Below are positions 7,327 to 16,925 of a DNA stretch of 64,000 nucleotides, in pieces. The first letter of the stretch is position 1. Each line of letters begins with the position of its first letter. Source of the DNA: Kutzneria buriramensis (GTDB lineage: Bacteria; Actinomycetota; Actinomycetes; Mycobacteriales; Pseudonocardiaceae). The stretch is from positions 6,076,001 through 6,140,000 of the forward strand of contig NZ_CP144375.1 in the NCBI RefSeq assembly GCF_043575855.1. The letters run 5' to 3'. Below the pieces are notes generated by a model. The model was not told the DNA's origin and did not search any database. It saw nothing but the letters and a program-made list of their open reading frames with translations. Position numbers and translations under genes: made by a program.

Positions 7327-8541
7327 ATGACCCGCGAGATGTTCACCGAGCAGTACTTCGCGCACGTGCACGAGTTCATGGCCACCGCCCGCGCCGAGGA
7401 GCCGGTGTTCCGCGTGCGCCAGGTGAGCGGCGTCCCGACCTGGGTGGTCACCCGCTACGACGAGGTGCGGGCGCTGCTCACCGACGACCGGCTGAGCAAG
7501 GACTCCGTCCGACTCGGCGAGATCCTGCGGGCGCGCCTGGCCGAGGCCGGTCACGAGCCGCGGGTGAGCGCCCTGTTCGGCCGGAACATGCTGATGGCCG
7601 ATCCGCCGGACCACACGCGGCTGCGGCTGCTGCTGGCCAAGGAGTTCACCGCCCGGCGGATCGCCCAGCTACGGCCGTTCATCGAGCGGCTGACCGACGA
7701 GCTGCTGACCGCGGCCGCCGCCCAGGACGGCCCGGTGGACCTGGCCGACGGGTTCGCCGTCGCGCTGCCGGCGCTGGTGATCAGCGAGCTGCTCGGGGTC
7801 CCGGGCGAGGACCGCCACCGGTTCCAGGGCTGGACCGGCGCGCTGCTGTCCGGGGATCCGGAGCGGATCACTCCCGCGAACGACGCCATCCAGGCGTACC
7901 TCAAGGAGCTGATCAAGGCCAAGTCCGAGCGGCCGGGCGAGGATCTGCTGTCCGCCATGACGACGGCCAGCGAGCAGGGCGACCGGCTGTCGGCGGACGA
8001 GCTGGTGTCGATGGCGGCCCTGCTGCTGGTCGCCGGCCACGAGACGACGGCCAACCTGATCAGCGCCGGCATCCGGCGGCTGCTCACCGAGCCGGGCCTG
8101 GCCGACGCGGTGCTGGCCGACCCGGCCCCGGTGGTGGAGGAGCTGCTTCGGGTGGACTCGCCGGTGATGCTGGCGACCACGCGGTTCACCACGGAGGACG
8201 TCGAGGTCGGCGGCGTGACTATTCCCGCCGGGGAGCTGGTGGCGCTGGCGATCGGGTCGGCCAACCGGGACGAGGCGCGGTTCGAGCACGGCGACGAGTT
8301 CGACCTGGACCGTGGCGCCCGCGGGCACATCGCGTTCGGGCACGGCCTGCACCACTGCCTCGGCGCGCCGCTGGCCCGGCTGGAGGGCGACATCGCGCTG
8401 ACCGCGCTGGCCCGGCAGTTCCCGCAGGCGCGGCTGGCGGTGCCGGCGGCGGAGCTGACCCACCGCCGGGTGCCGATCATGAACGGCTTCGCGGCAATGC
8501 CCGTTCTGCTGGGCGCGCGGACGGTCGTCACGAATTCGTAA
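7327..8541 (+). CDS. Cytochrome P450
   Basis: The 404-residue soluble bacterial P450 has the I-helix oxygen-activation motif LLVAGHETTANL (~residues 235-246), the K-helix ExxR in VEELLRVDSP, and the haem-binding loop FGHGLHHCLGAPLARLE (Cys near residue 345). Length and motif spacing are normal, so it should be an active mono-oxygenase needing ferredoxin partners, none of which is nearby. The substrate is unknown. ATG 7327 (MTREMFTEQ) gives the typical class I bacterial start; an in-frame ATG at 7204 would read through the upstream peptidase gene. It lies 58 bp after that gene, so the two may share a transcript. Confidence 0.92.
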   Translation: MTREMFTEQYFAHVHEFMATARAEEPVFRVRQVSGVPTWVVTRYDEVRALLTDDRLSKDSVRLGEILRARLAEAGHEPRVSALFGRNMLMADPPDHTRLRLLLAKEFTARRIAQLRPFIERLTDELLTAAAAQDGPVDLADGFAVALPALVISELLGVPGEDRHRFQGWTGALLSGDPERITPANDAIQAYLKELIKAKSERPGEDLLSAMTTASEQGDRLSADELVSMAALLLVAGHETTANLISAGIRRLLTEPGLADAVLADPAPVVEELLRVDSPVMLATTRFTTEDVEVGGVTIPAGELVALAIGSANRDEARFEHGDEFDLDRGARGHIAFGHGLHHCLGAPLARLEGDIALTALARQFPQARLAVPAAELTHRRVPIMNGFAAMPVLLGARTVVTNS

Positions 8542-8587
8542 GCACCGGCGGCTTGAACCTTCCGCCGCCGTGGAACGAATCTGAAGT

Positions 8588-10159
8588 GTGGGTGCAGCTA
8601 CGACTACCGCCACGCCCGAGCCCGCCACGGACGTGAGGATCCCGACCGGCGTCGCCATGCTGATCGGCGTCCTCGGCGTGGCCGCGGCGCTGGCCGCCGG
8701 GCATCTCGTCGCCGCCTTCATCGACCCGAACGCCTCGCCGTTCCTCGCGGTCGGCAACGCCGCGATCGACCTCACGCCGTCGTGGCTCAAGGAGTTCGCG
8801 GTCACCTCGTTCGGCACCGCCGACAAGACGGTGCTGCTCGCCGGCATGGCGGTCTTCCTGCTGGTGGCGGCGTGCGTGGCCGGGCTGCTGTCGCGGCGCA
8901 GCCCGATCCCGGGCACGGTGCTCGCGGTGATGCTCGGCGGCCTGGCGATCGTCGCCGTCTTCAGCCGTACGGATCTCGGGCAGCTGGCGAGCATCGCGCC
9001 GCTGGCCAGCCTGGTCGCCGGCGTGATGACCTTCCGACGCCTGCACGCGGCCGCCCTGCGCGTGCGGGAGGTCGGCGGCGGGCCCGACAGCCCGGAGCGG
9101 CGCACGTTCCTCATCGGCTCGGCCGGCGTCGCCGTCGGCGCGGGCATCGCCGGCATCGCGGGCCAGCTTCTCGGCTCCCGCGTGGACGTCGAGGGCTCCC
9201 GCGCGGCGGTGACCCAGCGCCTGGCCAAGTACCGCGAGCAGAGCGGGGTGGCCGGCGCGGACTTCGCCCAGGACGGCACGCCGACGTACCTGACGCCCAA
9301 CGACACCTTCTACCGGATCGACACCGCCCTGTCGGTGCCCCGGATGCGGGCCGAGGACTGGTCGCTGCGCATCCACGGCATGGTCGACCGGGAGCTCACG
9401 CTCAGCTTCGACGACGTGATGGGCATGGACCTGATCACCCGGACCGTGACCATGACCTGCGTGTCCGACGACGTCGGCGGCCCGTACATCTCCACCGCGC
9501 CGTTCACCGGCGTGCTGCTGCGGGACCTGCTGGCCAAGGTCGGCGTGCACAGCGGCGCCGACCAGGTGTTCTCCACCAGCGTGGACGGCTACACCGCCGG
9601 CAGCCCGCTGGAGGTGATCATGGACAAGGGCCGCAACGCGATGCTGGCCGTCGGCATGAACGGCGAGGCGCTGCCGCCCGAGCACGGCTTCCCGGCCCGC
9701 CTGGTGGTGCCCGGCCTGTACGGCTACGTGTCGGCCACCAAGTGGGTCACCGACGTCGAGCTGACCACGTTCGACGCGAAGACCCAGTACTGGGTGCCGC
9801 GCGGCTACTCGGCCAAGGCCCCGGTCAAGACCGAGTCCCGCATCGACAGCCCGCGCGGGCAGTCCTCCGTGCCGGCCGGCAAGGTCGTCGTCGCCGGCAT
9901 CGCCTGGGCCCAGACCAAGGGCATCGCCAAGGTCGAGCTCCAGATGGACGGCGGCCCGTGGCAGGAGGCCGACCTGGCCGTGCAGCCGACCAAGGAGGCC
10001 TGGCGGATGTGGCGACGCACCTTCGACCTGCGGCCCGGCAGCCACACCGTGCTGGTGCGCGCGACCGACTCGACCGGGTACACCCAGACCATGGACCGGG
10101 CCGATCCGATCCCGGACGGGGCCACCGGGCTGCACTCGGTGGTGTTCACGACCGCCTGA
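8588..10159 (+). CDS. Membrane-anchored molybdopterin-dependent oxidoreductase (sulfite-oxidase family)
   Basis: The 523-residue protein has four hydrophobic segments in the first ~155 residues, then an RR-led hydrophobic segment (RRTFLIGSAGVAVGAGIAG) that could anchor or export the catalytic part. From ~residue 210 there is an oxidoreductase molybdopterin domain: TPNDTFYRID, MTCVSDDVGG (the Cys would ligate Mo) and ARLVVPGLYGYVSATKWV. A dimerisation/Ig-like domain closes the protein (VELQMDGGPWQEADL). It resembles sulfite oxidase/YedY relatives fused to a membrane domain, as often seen in actinobacteria. Substrate and electron acceptor are unknown. The GTG start at 8588 gives the shortest complete frame; it is followed by a hairpin before rex. 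Confidence 0.85.
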   Translation: MGAATTTATPEPATDVRIPTGVAMLIGVLGVAAALAAGHLVAAFIDPNASPFLAVGNAAIDLTPSWLKEFAVTSFGTADKTVLLAGMAVFLLVAACVAGLLSRRSPIPGTVLAVMLGGLAIVAVFSRTDLGQLASIAPLASLVAGVMTFRRLHAAALRVREVGGGPDSPERRTFLIGSAGVAVGAGIAGIAGQLLGSRVDVEGSRAAVTQRLAKYREQSGVAGADFAQDGTPTYLTPNDTFYRIDTALSVPRMRAEDWSLRIHGMVDRELTLSFDDVMGMDLITRTVTMTCVSDDVGGPYISTAPFTGVLLRDLLAKVGVHSGADQVFSTSVDGYTAGSPLEVIMDKGRNAMLAVGMNGEALPPEHGFPARLVVPGLYGYVSATKWVTDVELTTFDAKTQYWVPRGYSAKAPVKTESRIDSPRGQSSVPAGKVVVAGIAWAQTKGIAKVELQMDGGPWQEADLAVQPTKEAWRMWRRTFDLRPGSHTVLVRATDSTGYTQTMDRADPIPDGATGLHSVVFTTA

Positions 10160-10170
10160 TCCGACTTGAG

Positions 10171-10186
10171 TCGCCCGTTCGGGCGA
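10171..10186 (+). terminator. Short hairpin after the molybdopterin enzyme gene
   Basis: TCGCCC, a GTTC tetraloop and GGGCGA form a compact 6-bp GC stem 11 nt after the stop codon, immediately before the rex promoter. It is a modest candidate terminator without a T-run. Confidence 0.4.
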
Positions 10187-10213
10187 GGCCGTGACCATGC
10201 CGACCGGCCGACT

Positions 10214-10231
10214 TTGTGCACACGTTCACAA
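10214..10231. promoter_or_regulatory. Rex operator (ROP site) in front of rex-hemACD
   Basis: TTGTGCACACGTTCACAA matches the actinobacterial Rex operator pattern (TTGTGAA-N4-TTCACAA) in all but the left-arm position 6, with perfect TTGTG/CACAA ends. It lies 43 bp upstream of the rex start. TTGTGC at 10214-10219 followed 16 bp later by TACGGT (10236-10241) could form a -35/-10 pair, so bound Rex would block RNA polymerase. This predicts autorepression of rex and NADH-responsive control of the downstream hem genes, as known in Streptomyces. Promoter elements are inferred. Confidence 0.85.
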
Positions 10232-10274
10232 GCGCTACGGTTGACCCATCACACCAATCGAGGGAGCAACCAGC

Positions 10275-11030
10275 GTGGGTGCACGGCGGGGTGAGGACGT
10301 CGAGGTCGTGACCGCCCCCGGCCGGCTTCCCGGCAACGACGAGCCGGCCGTGCGCGAGCGCGCCCGGGCCATTCCCGAGGCCGCCGTCGCCCGCCTCGCG
10401 GTCTATCTGCGGGTGCTGTCGGGCCTGGCCGAGCAGGACGTGACGACCATCTCCAGCGAGGAGCTGTCGGCCGCCGCCGGGGTCAACTCCGCGAAGCTGC
10501 GCAAGGACCTGTCCTACATCGGCTCGTACGGCACCCGGGGTGTCGGGTACGAGGTGGAAGTCCTCGTCGACCAGATCGAGCGAATTCTCGGACTGACCCG
10601 AAAACACTCCGTCTGCGTGGTCGGGATCGGTAACCTTGGTCACGCACTGGCCAACTACGCGGGCTTCCCGGGGCGGGGTTTCCCGGTCTCGGCGCTGTTC
10701 GACGTGGACGACGATCTGATCGGCGTGCCGGTCGGCGGGATCCTGGTCAGCCACGTCGACGACATCCCGCGGGTGTGCGCCGAACGGGAGGTGTCGATAG
10801 GGGTGATCGCCACGCCGCCACCCGCCGCGCAGGGGGTCTGCGACCGTTTGGTATCCGCGGGCGTGCAATGCATCCTGAACTTCGCACCCGTCGTGCTCCA
10901 GGTCCCCGACCACGTCGAGGTGCGCAAGGTCGACTTGGCGGTGGAGATGCAGATCCTGTCGTTCCACGTGGCGCGCCGCGCGGACGAGGCGGCGAACGCG
11001 GACGAGAGCGGAATGGTGGTGCCCGGGTGA
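10275..11030 (+). CDS. rex: Redox-sensing transcriptional repressor Rex
   Basis: The 251-residue protein has an N-terminal winged helix (AAVARLAVYLRVLSGLAEQ ... SAKLRKDLSYIGSYGTRGVGY, residues ~35-92) and a C-terminal NAD(H)-binding Rossmann domain with the VGIGNLGHALANY motif (~residues 116-128) and the domain-swap helix at the end. Rex dimers bind DNA when NADH/NAD+ is low and release it when NADH rises, controlling respiratory and haem genes. A canonical Rex operator sits just upstream. The GTG start at 10275 has AGGGAG about 9 nt ahead. It is first in an apparent rex-hemA-hemC-hemD operon, with 43 nt to hemA. Length and motifs are normal. Confidence 0.96.
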   Translation: MGARRGEDVEVVTAPGRLPGNDEPAVRERARAIPEAAVARLAVYLRVLSGLAEQDVTTISSEELSAAAGVNSAKLRKDLSYIGSYGTRGVGYEVEVLVDQIERILGLTRKHSVCVVGIGNLGHALANYAGFPGRGFPVSALFDVDDDLIGVPVGGILVSHVDDIPRVCAEREVSIGVIATPPPAAQGVCDRLVSAGVQCILNFAPVVLQVPDHVEVRKVDLAVEMQILSFHVARRADEAANADESGMVVPG

Positions 11031-11073
11031 ACTCGAAGGCCGGCTCGACCGTTCTAGCCTGGGGGTGGTCGGA

Positions 11074-12398
<1,325 letters not shown>

Positions 12399-12402
<4 letters not shown>

Positions 12403-13337
12403 ACCGGACGTTGAGGATCGGCACACGAGGCAGTGCCCTCGCACTGGCGCAGACCGGCCTGATGGCCGAGCGGCTGGAGCGCGCGGGCGCCACGGTGGAG
12501 ATCGTCACCGTGAGCACCCCGGGCGACCGGTCGCACGCGCCGATCGCGGAGATCGGCGTCGGGGTGTTCACCTCGGCGCTGCGCGACGCGCTGGCGAACG
12601 ACGAGGTGGACATCGCGGTCCACTCGTACAAGGACCTGCCCACGGCGCCGGACCCGCGGCTCGTGCTGGCCGCCGTGCCCACCCGCGAGGACCCCAGGGA
12701 CGCCCTGGTCGCGCGGGACGGCATGGTGCTCGGTGAGCTGCCCGCCGGCTCCCGGGTCGGCACCGGCGCGGCCCGCCGGGTCACCCAGCTGGAGGCCCTG
12801 GGCCTCGGGCTGGAGATGGTGCCGATCCGTGGCAACGTGGACAGCCGTGTCCGCAAGGTGCTCGACGGCGAGCTCGACGCCGTCGTGGTGGCCGCCGCGG
12901 GCCTGTCCCGGCTCGGCCGGCTCGACATGGTGACCGAGTTCCTCGACCCGATCCAGATGCTGCCCGCCCCCGCGCAGGGGGCGCTGGCGCTGGAGTGCCG
13001 GGTCGACGACGTGGACACCGAACACCTGCTTCGCTCTAGCCTCGATGATCAGGCCAGTAGGGCCGCTGTCACCGCCGAGCGCGCGATGCTTGCCGCGCTG
13101 GAGGCCGGGTGCAGCGCGCCCGTCGGCGCACTGGCCGATGTGGTGGAAGACCTCGACGACGACGGCCGGACGGTACTCCGCCTGTCGTTGCGCGGGGTCG
13201 CCGCTACGCCGCAGAACGAGCTGCTGCGCGCGTCGGCCACCGGTGACTTGACCACAGCAGAGCAGTTGGGCCGGGCGCTCGCGGCCGAACTGCTTGATCT
13301 CGGCGCCACCGTGCTCAGTGGCCCGGGGAGCAAGTGA
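12399..13337 (+). CDS. hemC: Porphobilinogen deaminase (hydroxymethylbilane synthase)
   Basis: The 312-residue protein polymerises four porphobilinogens into hydroxymethylbilane. It shows the N-terminal IGTRGSALALAQT motif, AVHSYKDLPT (residues ~74-83), VPIRGNVDSRVRK (~141-153) and the dipyrromethane-cofactor cysteine Cys238 in ALEAGCSAPVGA. The GTG start at 12399 overlaps the hemA stop (GTGA), so the two are translationally coupled. Length is typical. The next gene, the hemD fusion, begins at the hemC stop. Confidence 0.96.
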
Positions 13338-14884
13338 TGGGGAGTGCCCTGATGACGACCCGCGCACGTAAGACCCCCGGACGCGTCGCGTTCGTGGGTT
13401 CCGGCCCCGGCGACGCCGGGCTGCTGACGGTCCGGGCCACCGAGTTGCTAGCCAGGGCAGAGCTGGTGGTGACCGACCCGGACGTGCCGTCCGAGGTGAT
13501 CGCCCTCGCGGACGGCGCCGAGGTGCGCCCCGCGGTCGGCGAGCCGGCGGACGTGGCCAAGGACCTGGTCAACGAGGCGCGCAACGGCCGCTGCGTGGTC
13601 CGGCTGGTCGCCGGCGACCCGCTGACGCTGGACTCGGTCGTGACCGAGGCCCAGTCGGTGGCGCGGTCCACTGTGGACTTCGACGTGGTGCCCGGAGTTC
13701 CCGGCGGCACCGCGGTTCCCGCCTACGCCGGCGTCGCGCTCGGCGCCGTGCACACCGAGGCCGACGTCCGGTCCACTGTGGACTGGGCCGGGCTGGCCTC
13801 CGCGCCGGGCACGCTCGTGTTGCACGCCACCGGTTCCCACCTCGCCGAGGCCGCGTCCTCGTTGGTGGAGAACGGTTTGGCCCCGCAGACCCCGGTCGCG
13901 GTGACCGCGGGCGGCACCGCCTTCGGGCAGAAGACCGTGGACACCTCGCTGGCCTCGCTGGCCGCCGACGCGGGCGACCTGTCCGGGCAGTTGGTGGTCA
14001 CCGTCGGCAGCACCGTCGCCGGCCGGTCCAAGCTGTCCTGGTGGGAGTCGCGGGCGCTGTACGGCTGGCGGGTGCTGGTGCCGCGGACCAAGGAGCAGGC
14101 CGGCGCGATGAGCGAGCGGCTGCGCGAGCACGGGGCGATCCCGGTCGAGGTGCCGACGATCTCCGTCGAGCCGCCGCGCAGCCCGGCGCAGATGGAGCGC
14201 TCGGTCAAGGGCCTGGTCGACGGCCGGTACCAGTGGGTCATCTTCACCTCCACCAACGCGGTGCGCGCGGTGTGGGAGAAGTTCCGCGAGTTCGGCCTGG
14301 ACGCCCGCGCGTTCTCCGGCGTGAAGATCGCCTGCGTCGGCGAGAGCACCGCGGCCAAGGTCCGGTCGTTCGGCATCATCCCCGAGCTGATCCCGTCCGG
14401 CGAGCAGTCCAGCGAGGGCCTGCTCGCGGACTTCCCGCCCTACGACGACATCCTCGACCCGGTGGACCGGGTGCTGCTGCCGCGGGCCGACATCGCCACC
14501 GAGACGCTGGCGGCCGGGTTGCGCGAGCGCGGCTGGGAGATCGACGACGTGACGGCGTACCGCACCGTGCGGGCCGCGCCGCCGCCCGCCGACACCCGCG
14601 AGATGATCAAGTCCGGTGGCTTCGACGCGGTCTGCTTCACGTCCTCGTCCACCGTGCGCAACCTGGTCGGCATCGCCGGCAAGCCGCACACCCGGACCCT
14701 GGTCGCGTGCATCGGCCCGCAGACCGCCGAGACCGCCCGCGAGTTCGGCCTGCGCGTGGACGTGCAGCCCGAGTTCGCCACCGTGCCCGCCCTGGTGGAC
14801 GCGCTGGCCCAGCACGCCGCCCGGCTGCGCGCCGAGGGCGCGCTGCCGCCGCCGCGCAAGACCAAGCGCCTGCGCCGGTCCTAG
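13337..14884 (+). CDS. hemD: Fused uroporphyrinogen-III methyltransferase-like / uroporphyrinogen-III synthase
   Basis: This ~515-residue fusion has an N-terminal tetrapyrrole-methylase-like domain (VGSGPGDAGLLTVRATELL, residues ~15-33) and a C-terminal HemD domain from ~residue 240 (VLVPRTKEQAGAMSERLREH, then WVIFTSTNAVRAVWEKF and VCFTSSSTVRNLV). The HemD half closes and isomerises hydroxymethylbilane to uroporphyrinogen III. The methylase half looks degenerate: the usual RLKGGDPFVFGRG block reads RLVAGDPLTLDS, so SUMT activity is doubtful. Such fusions in the hem operon are normal for actinobacteria. ATG 13337 shares the TGATG junction with the hemC stop and has GGGGAG 6 nt upstream; ATG 13352 is an alternative. 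A strong hairpin follows the gene. Confidence 0.9.
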   Translation: MGSALMTTRARKTPGRVAFVGSGPGDAGLLTVRATELLARAELVVTDPDVPSEVIALADGAEVRPAVGEPADVAKDLVNEARNGRCVVRLVAGDPLTLDSVVTEAQSVARSTVDFDVVPGVPGGTAVPAYAGVALGAVHTEADVRSTVDWAGLASAPGTLVLHATGSHLAEAASSLVENGLAPQTPVAVTAGGTAFGQKTVDTSLASLAADAGDLSGQLVVTVGSTVAGRSKLSWWESRALYGWRVLVPRTKEQAGAMSERLREHGAIPVEVPTISVEPPRSPAQMERSVKGLVDGRYQWVIFTSTNAVRAVWEKFREFGLDARAFSGVKIACVGESTAAKVRSFGIIPELIPSGEQSSEGLLADFPPYDDILDPVDRVLLPRADIATETLAAGLRERGWEIDDVTAYRTVRAAPPPADTREMIKSGGFDAVCFTSSSTVRNLVGIAGKPHTRTLVACIGPQTAETAREFGLRVDVQPEFATVPALVDALAQHAARLRAEGALPPPRKTKRLRRS

Positions 14885-14899
14885 TGCCTGAAATGCTGT

Positions 14900-14942
14900 G
14901 AAAGGACCATTCCTAACACTGAACGTTAGGAATGGTCCTTTC
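14900..14942. terminator. Strong 18-bp hairpin after hemD
   Basis: AAAGGACCATTCCTAAC (14901-14917), a 7-nt loop, and the exact complement at 14925-14941 form a 17-bp perfect stem, extendable by one G-C pair. It lies between hemD and hemB and ends in TTT, so it can terminate or attenuate the rex-hemACD transcript. hemB starts 25 nt later with its own AAGGGAG ribosome-binding site. Confidence 0.75.
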
Positions 14943-14966
14943 CTCACTTAAAAGGGAGTACTCGTC

Positions 14967-15941
14967 GTGTTCCCCACACATCGTCCCCGCCGGCTGCGCC
15001 AGACCCCGGCGATGCGCCGCCTGGTCAGCGAGACCAGCATCGAGCCGCGCCACCTGATCCTGCCGATGTTCGTCAAAGAGGGGGCGACCGAGCCGATCCC
15101 GATCGCCTCCATGCCGGGCGTCGTCCAGCACACCCGTGACACCCTGCGCAAGGCGGCCGTGGAGGCCGTGCAGGCCGGCGTCGGCGGCCTGATGGTGTAC
15201 GGCGTGCCGCAGACCCACGACGCCGTCGGCTCCGGCGCGACCGATCCCAACGGCATTCTCAACGTGGCCCTGCGCGACCTGCGCAGCGAGCTCGGCGACG
15301 ACACCGTGCTGATGTCCGACCTGTGCCTCGACGAGTTCACCGACCACGGCCACTGCGGCGTGCTGGACTCCGACGGCGCCGTGGACAACGACGCCACCCT
15401 GCGCATCTACGCCGACATGGCCATCGAGCAGGCCCGGTGCGGCGCGCACATGGTCGGCACCAGCGGCATGATGGACGGCCAGGTCGGCGTGGTCCGCGAG
15501 GCGCTGGACGAGGCCGGCTACCTGGACACCGCGATCCTGGCCTACGCCGTCAAGTACGCGTCGGCCTACTACGGCCCGTTCCGCGAGGCCGTCGGGTCCC
15601 AGCTCAAGGGCGATCGCAAGACGTACCAACAGGATCCGGGCAACGCGCGGGAGGCGCTGCGCGAGCTGTCGCTGGACCTGGCCGAGGGCGCGGACGTGGT
15701 GATGGTCAAGCCGGGGCTGCCGTACCTGGACATCCTGCGCGTCGTCGCGGACAACTCGGAGGTGCCGGTCGCGGTCTACCAGGTGTCCGGCGAGTACGCG
15801 ATGGTGGAGGCGGCGGCGGCCAACGGCTGGCTGGACCGGCAGCGGTCCATCATGGAGTCGCTGACCTCGCTCCGCCGGGCCGGCGCCGACATGATCCTCA
15901 CGTACTGGGCCGCCGAGGTCTCCCGCTGGCTGACGGCGTGA
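14967..15941 (+). CDS. hemB: Delta-aminolevulinic acid dehydratase (porphobilinogen synthase)
   Basis: The 324-residue enzyme condenses two 5-aminolevulinates into porphobilinogen. Both catalytic lysines are visible: AYAVKYASAYYGPFREA (first Schiff base Lys, ~residue 195) and VMVKPGLPYLD (second, ~248). Metal-site and lid motifs are present (LMSDLCLDEFTDHGHCGVL, ~112-130); the reduced Cys content of this loop suggests a Mg-responsive form, which is inference. The GTG start at 14967 has AAGGGAG 8 nt upstream. Although separated from hemD by a strong hairpin, it is the natural continuation of the hem cluster. Its stop overlaps the next start (GTGA). Confidence 0.96.
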   Translation: MFPTHRPRRLRQTPAMRRLVSETSIEPRHLILPMFVKEGATEPIPIASMPGVVQHTRDTLRKAAVEAVQAGVGGLMVYGVPQTHDAVGSGATDPNGILNVALRDLRSELGDDTVLMSDLCLDEFTDHGHCGVLDSDGAVDNDATLRIYADMAIEQARCGAHMVGTSGMMDGQVGVVREALDEAGYLDTAILAYAVKYASAYYGPFREAVGSQLKGDRKTYQQDPGNAREALRELSLDLAEGADVVMVKPGLPYLDILRVVADNSEVPVAVYQVSGEYAMVEAAAANGWLDRQRSIMESLTSLRRAGADMILTYWAAEVSRWLTA

Positions 15942-16450
15942 CACCGCCGCGTGCGGTCGACGTGGCCCGGTGGCTGTGGGTGGCCGCCGGGCTGCTGTTC
16001 GCCGTGCGCACCTACGTCGCGCTGGCCGACCGGCAGGGCCTGCGCGACCAGGTCCGGCAGGCCGACTCGACGCTGACCATGCAGCAGGTCGAGGCCGCCG
16101 TGAACGGCGAGATCGTCCTCGGCGTGCTGTTCTGCACGGTGGTCGTCGCGCTGTACGTGTTGGTGGCCAACAAGATGCTCGCCGGCCGGTCGTGGGCCCG
16201 AGTGCTGCTCACGTTCTTCGGCGCGGTGTTCGCGGTGTCCGGCGCGCTGGGCCTGATCGGCATCGCCGGCGGCCTGGCCGCGGCCGTCGGCGTCAGCGTG
16301 GATCCCACCGAGGTGGTGCTGTCGGTGATCGGGGTCGCGGTGGACGTCGCCGCGCTGGTCGCGATGTGGCTGCCGCCGTCCAGTGCCTACTTCCGCACGA
16401 TCTCGGCGCAACGCGTCATGCCACCGCCGCCGAACCAGTTCATGCGCTGA
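15938..16450 (+). CDS. Four-helix membrane protein of unknown function downstream of hemB
   Basis: This 170-residue integral membrane protein has four predicted transmembrane segments: WLWVAAGLLFAVRTYVA, IVLGVLFCTVVVALYVLV, VLLTFFGAVFAVSGALGLIG and VVLSVIGVAVDVAALVAMWL. It ends with LPPSSAYFRTIS, nearly the same ending as the next protein (LPSSNAYFAGL), so the two look like tandem paralogues. The start GTG 15938 overlaps the hemB stop (GTGA), which fixes the start and implies cotranslation. Similar small membrane proteins follow hemB in mycobacteria; their role is unknown. Confidence 0.75.
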   Translation: MTPPRAVDVARWLWVAAGLLFAVRTYVALADRQGLRDQVRQADSTLTMQQVEAAVNGEIVLGVLFCTVVVALYVLVANKMLAGRSWARVLLTFFGAVFAVSGALGLIGIAGGLAAAVGVSVDPTEVVLSVIGVAVDVAALVAMWLPPSSAYFRTISAQRVMPPPPNQFMR

Positions 16451-16472
16451 GTGGACGTGTACCGTGCCGCCC

Positions 16473-16925
16473 GTGACCATTGACGAATCGGGCGAGCAGG
16501 ACGTCGTCGTCCGGCCGAAGCTCGTCACCACCGCGATCGTGTTGTGGGCGCTGGACGGGCTCGCCTACCTCGCCGGGGCCACGCTGGTGATGAGCAGCCA
16601 CGGCGCCATCGTCGACTCGCTGGTCAAGACCGCGCCGAAGAACATCACGCGGGACCAGATCAACGGGCAGCTGACGTTCGAGGAGTTCACCGCACTCGGC
16701 GTCGGCATCCTCACCGTGCTGCTCGTCTACCTGCTGATGAAGGGCAACCGCTGGTCGCGGATCGCGCTGGTGGTGATGGCGTTCGTCCAGCTGGCCTGCC
16801 AGCTGGCGTTCGGCATCGGCATCGTGCCGGTGGCCGCCGGCACCCTGCTCGGGCTGGTCGGTCTCGCGTTCCTGTTCCTGCCGTCCTCCAACGCGTACTT
16901 CGCCGGGCTCAAGCGAACCGCGTGA
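16473..16925 (+). CDS. Four-helix membrane protein, paralogue of the preceding gene
   Basis: The 150-residue membrane protein has a short charged N-terminus, then hydrophobic segments LVTTAIVLWALDGLAYLAGA, LGVGILTVLLVYLLM, IALVVMAFVQLACQLAFG and GTLLGLVGLAFLFLP, ending in the SSNAYFAGLK motif shared with its upstream neighbour. Its loop between helices 1 and 2 is again ~45 residues and polar. GTG 16473 is chosen; GTG 16464 is possible. Its stop overlaps the next start by GTGA. Function unknown; it is part of the hemB-linked membrane-protein run. Confidence 0.72.
   Translation: MTIDESGEQDVVVRPKLVTTAIVLWALDGLAYLAGATLVMSSHGAIVDSLVKTAPKNITRDQINGQLTFEEFTALGVGILTVLLVYLLMKGNRWSRIALVVMAFVQLACQLAFGIGIVPVAAGTLLGLVGLAFLFLPSSNAYFAGLKRTA

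Noticed and set aside
5090..8541. Biosynthetic gene cluster (acyl-CoA ligase, glutaredoxin, P450)
   Set aside because: There is no carrier protein, synthase or tailoring set; the genes sit in a conserved housekeeping order between a sigma factor and rex.
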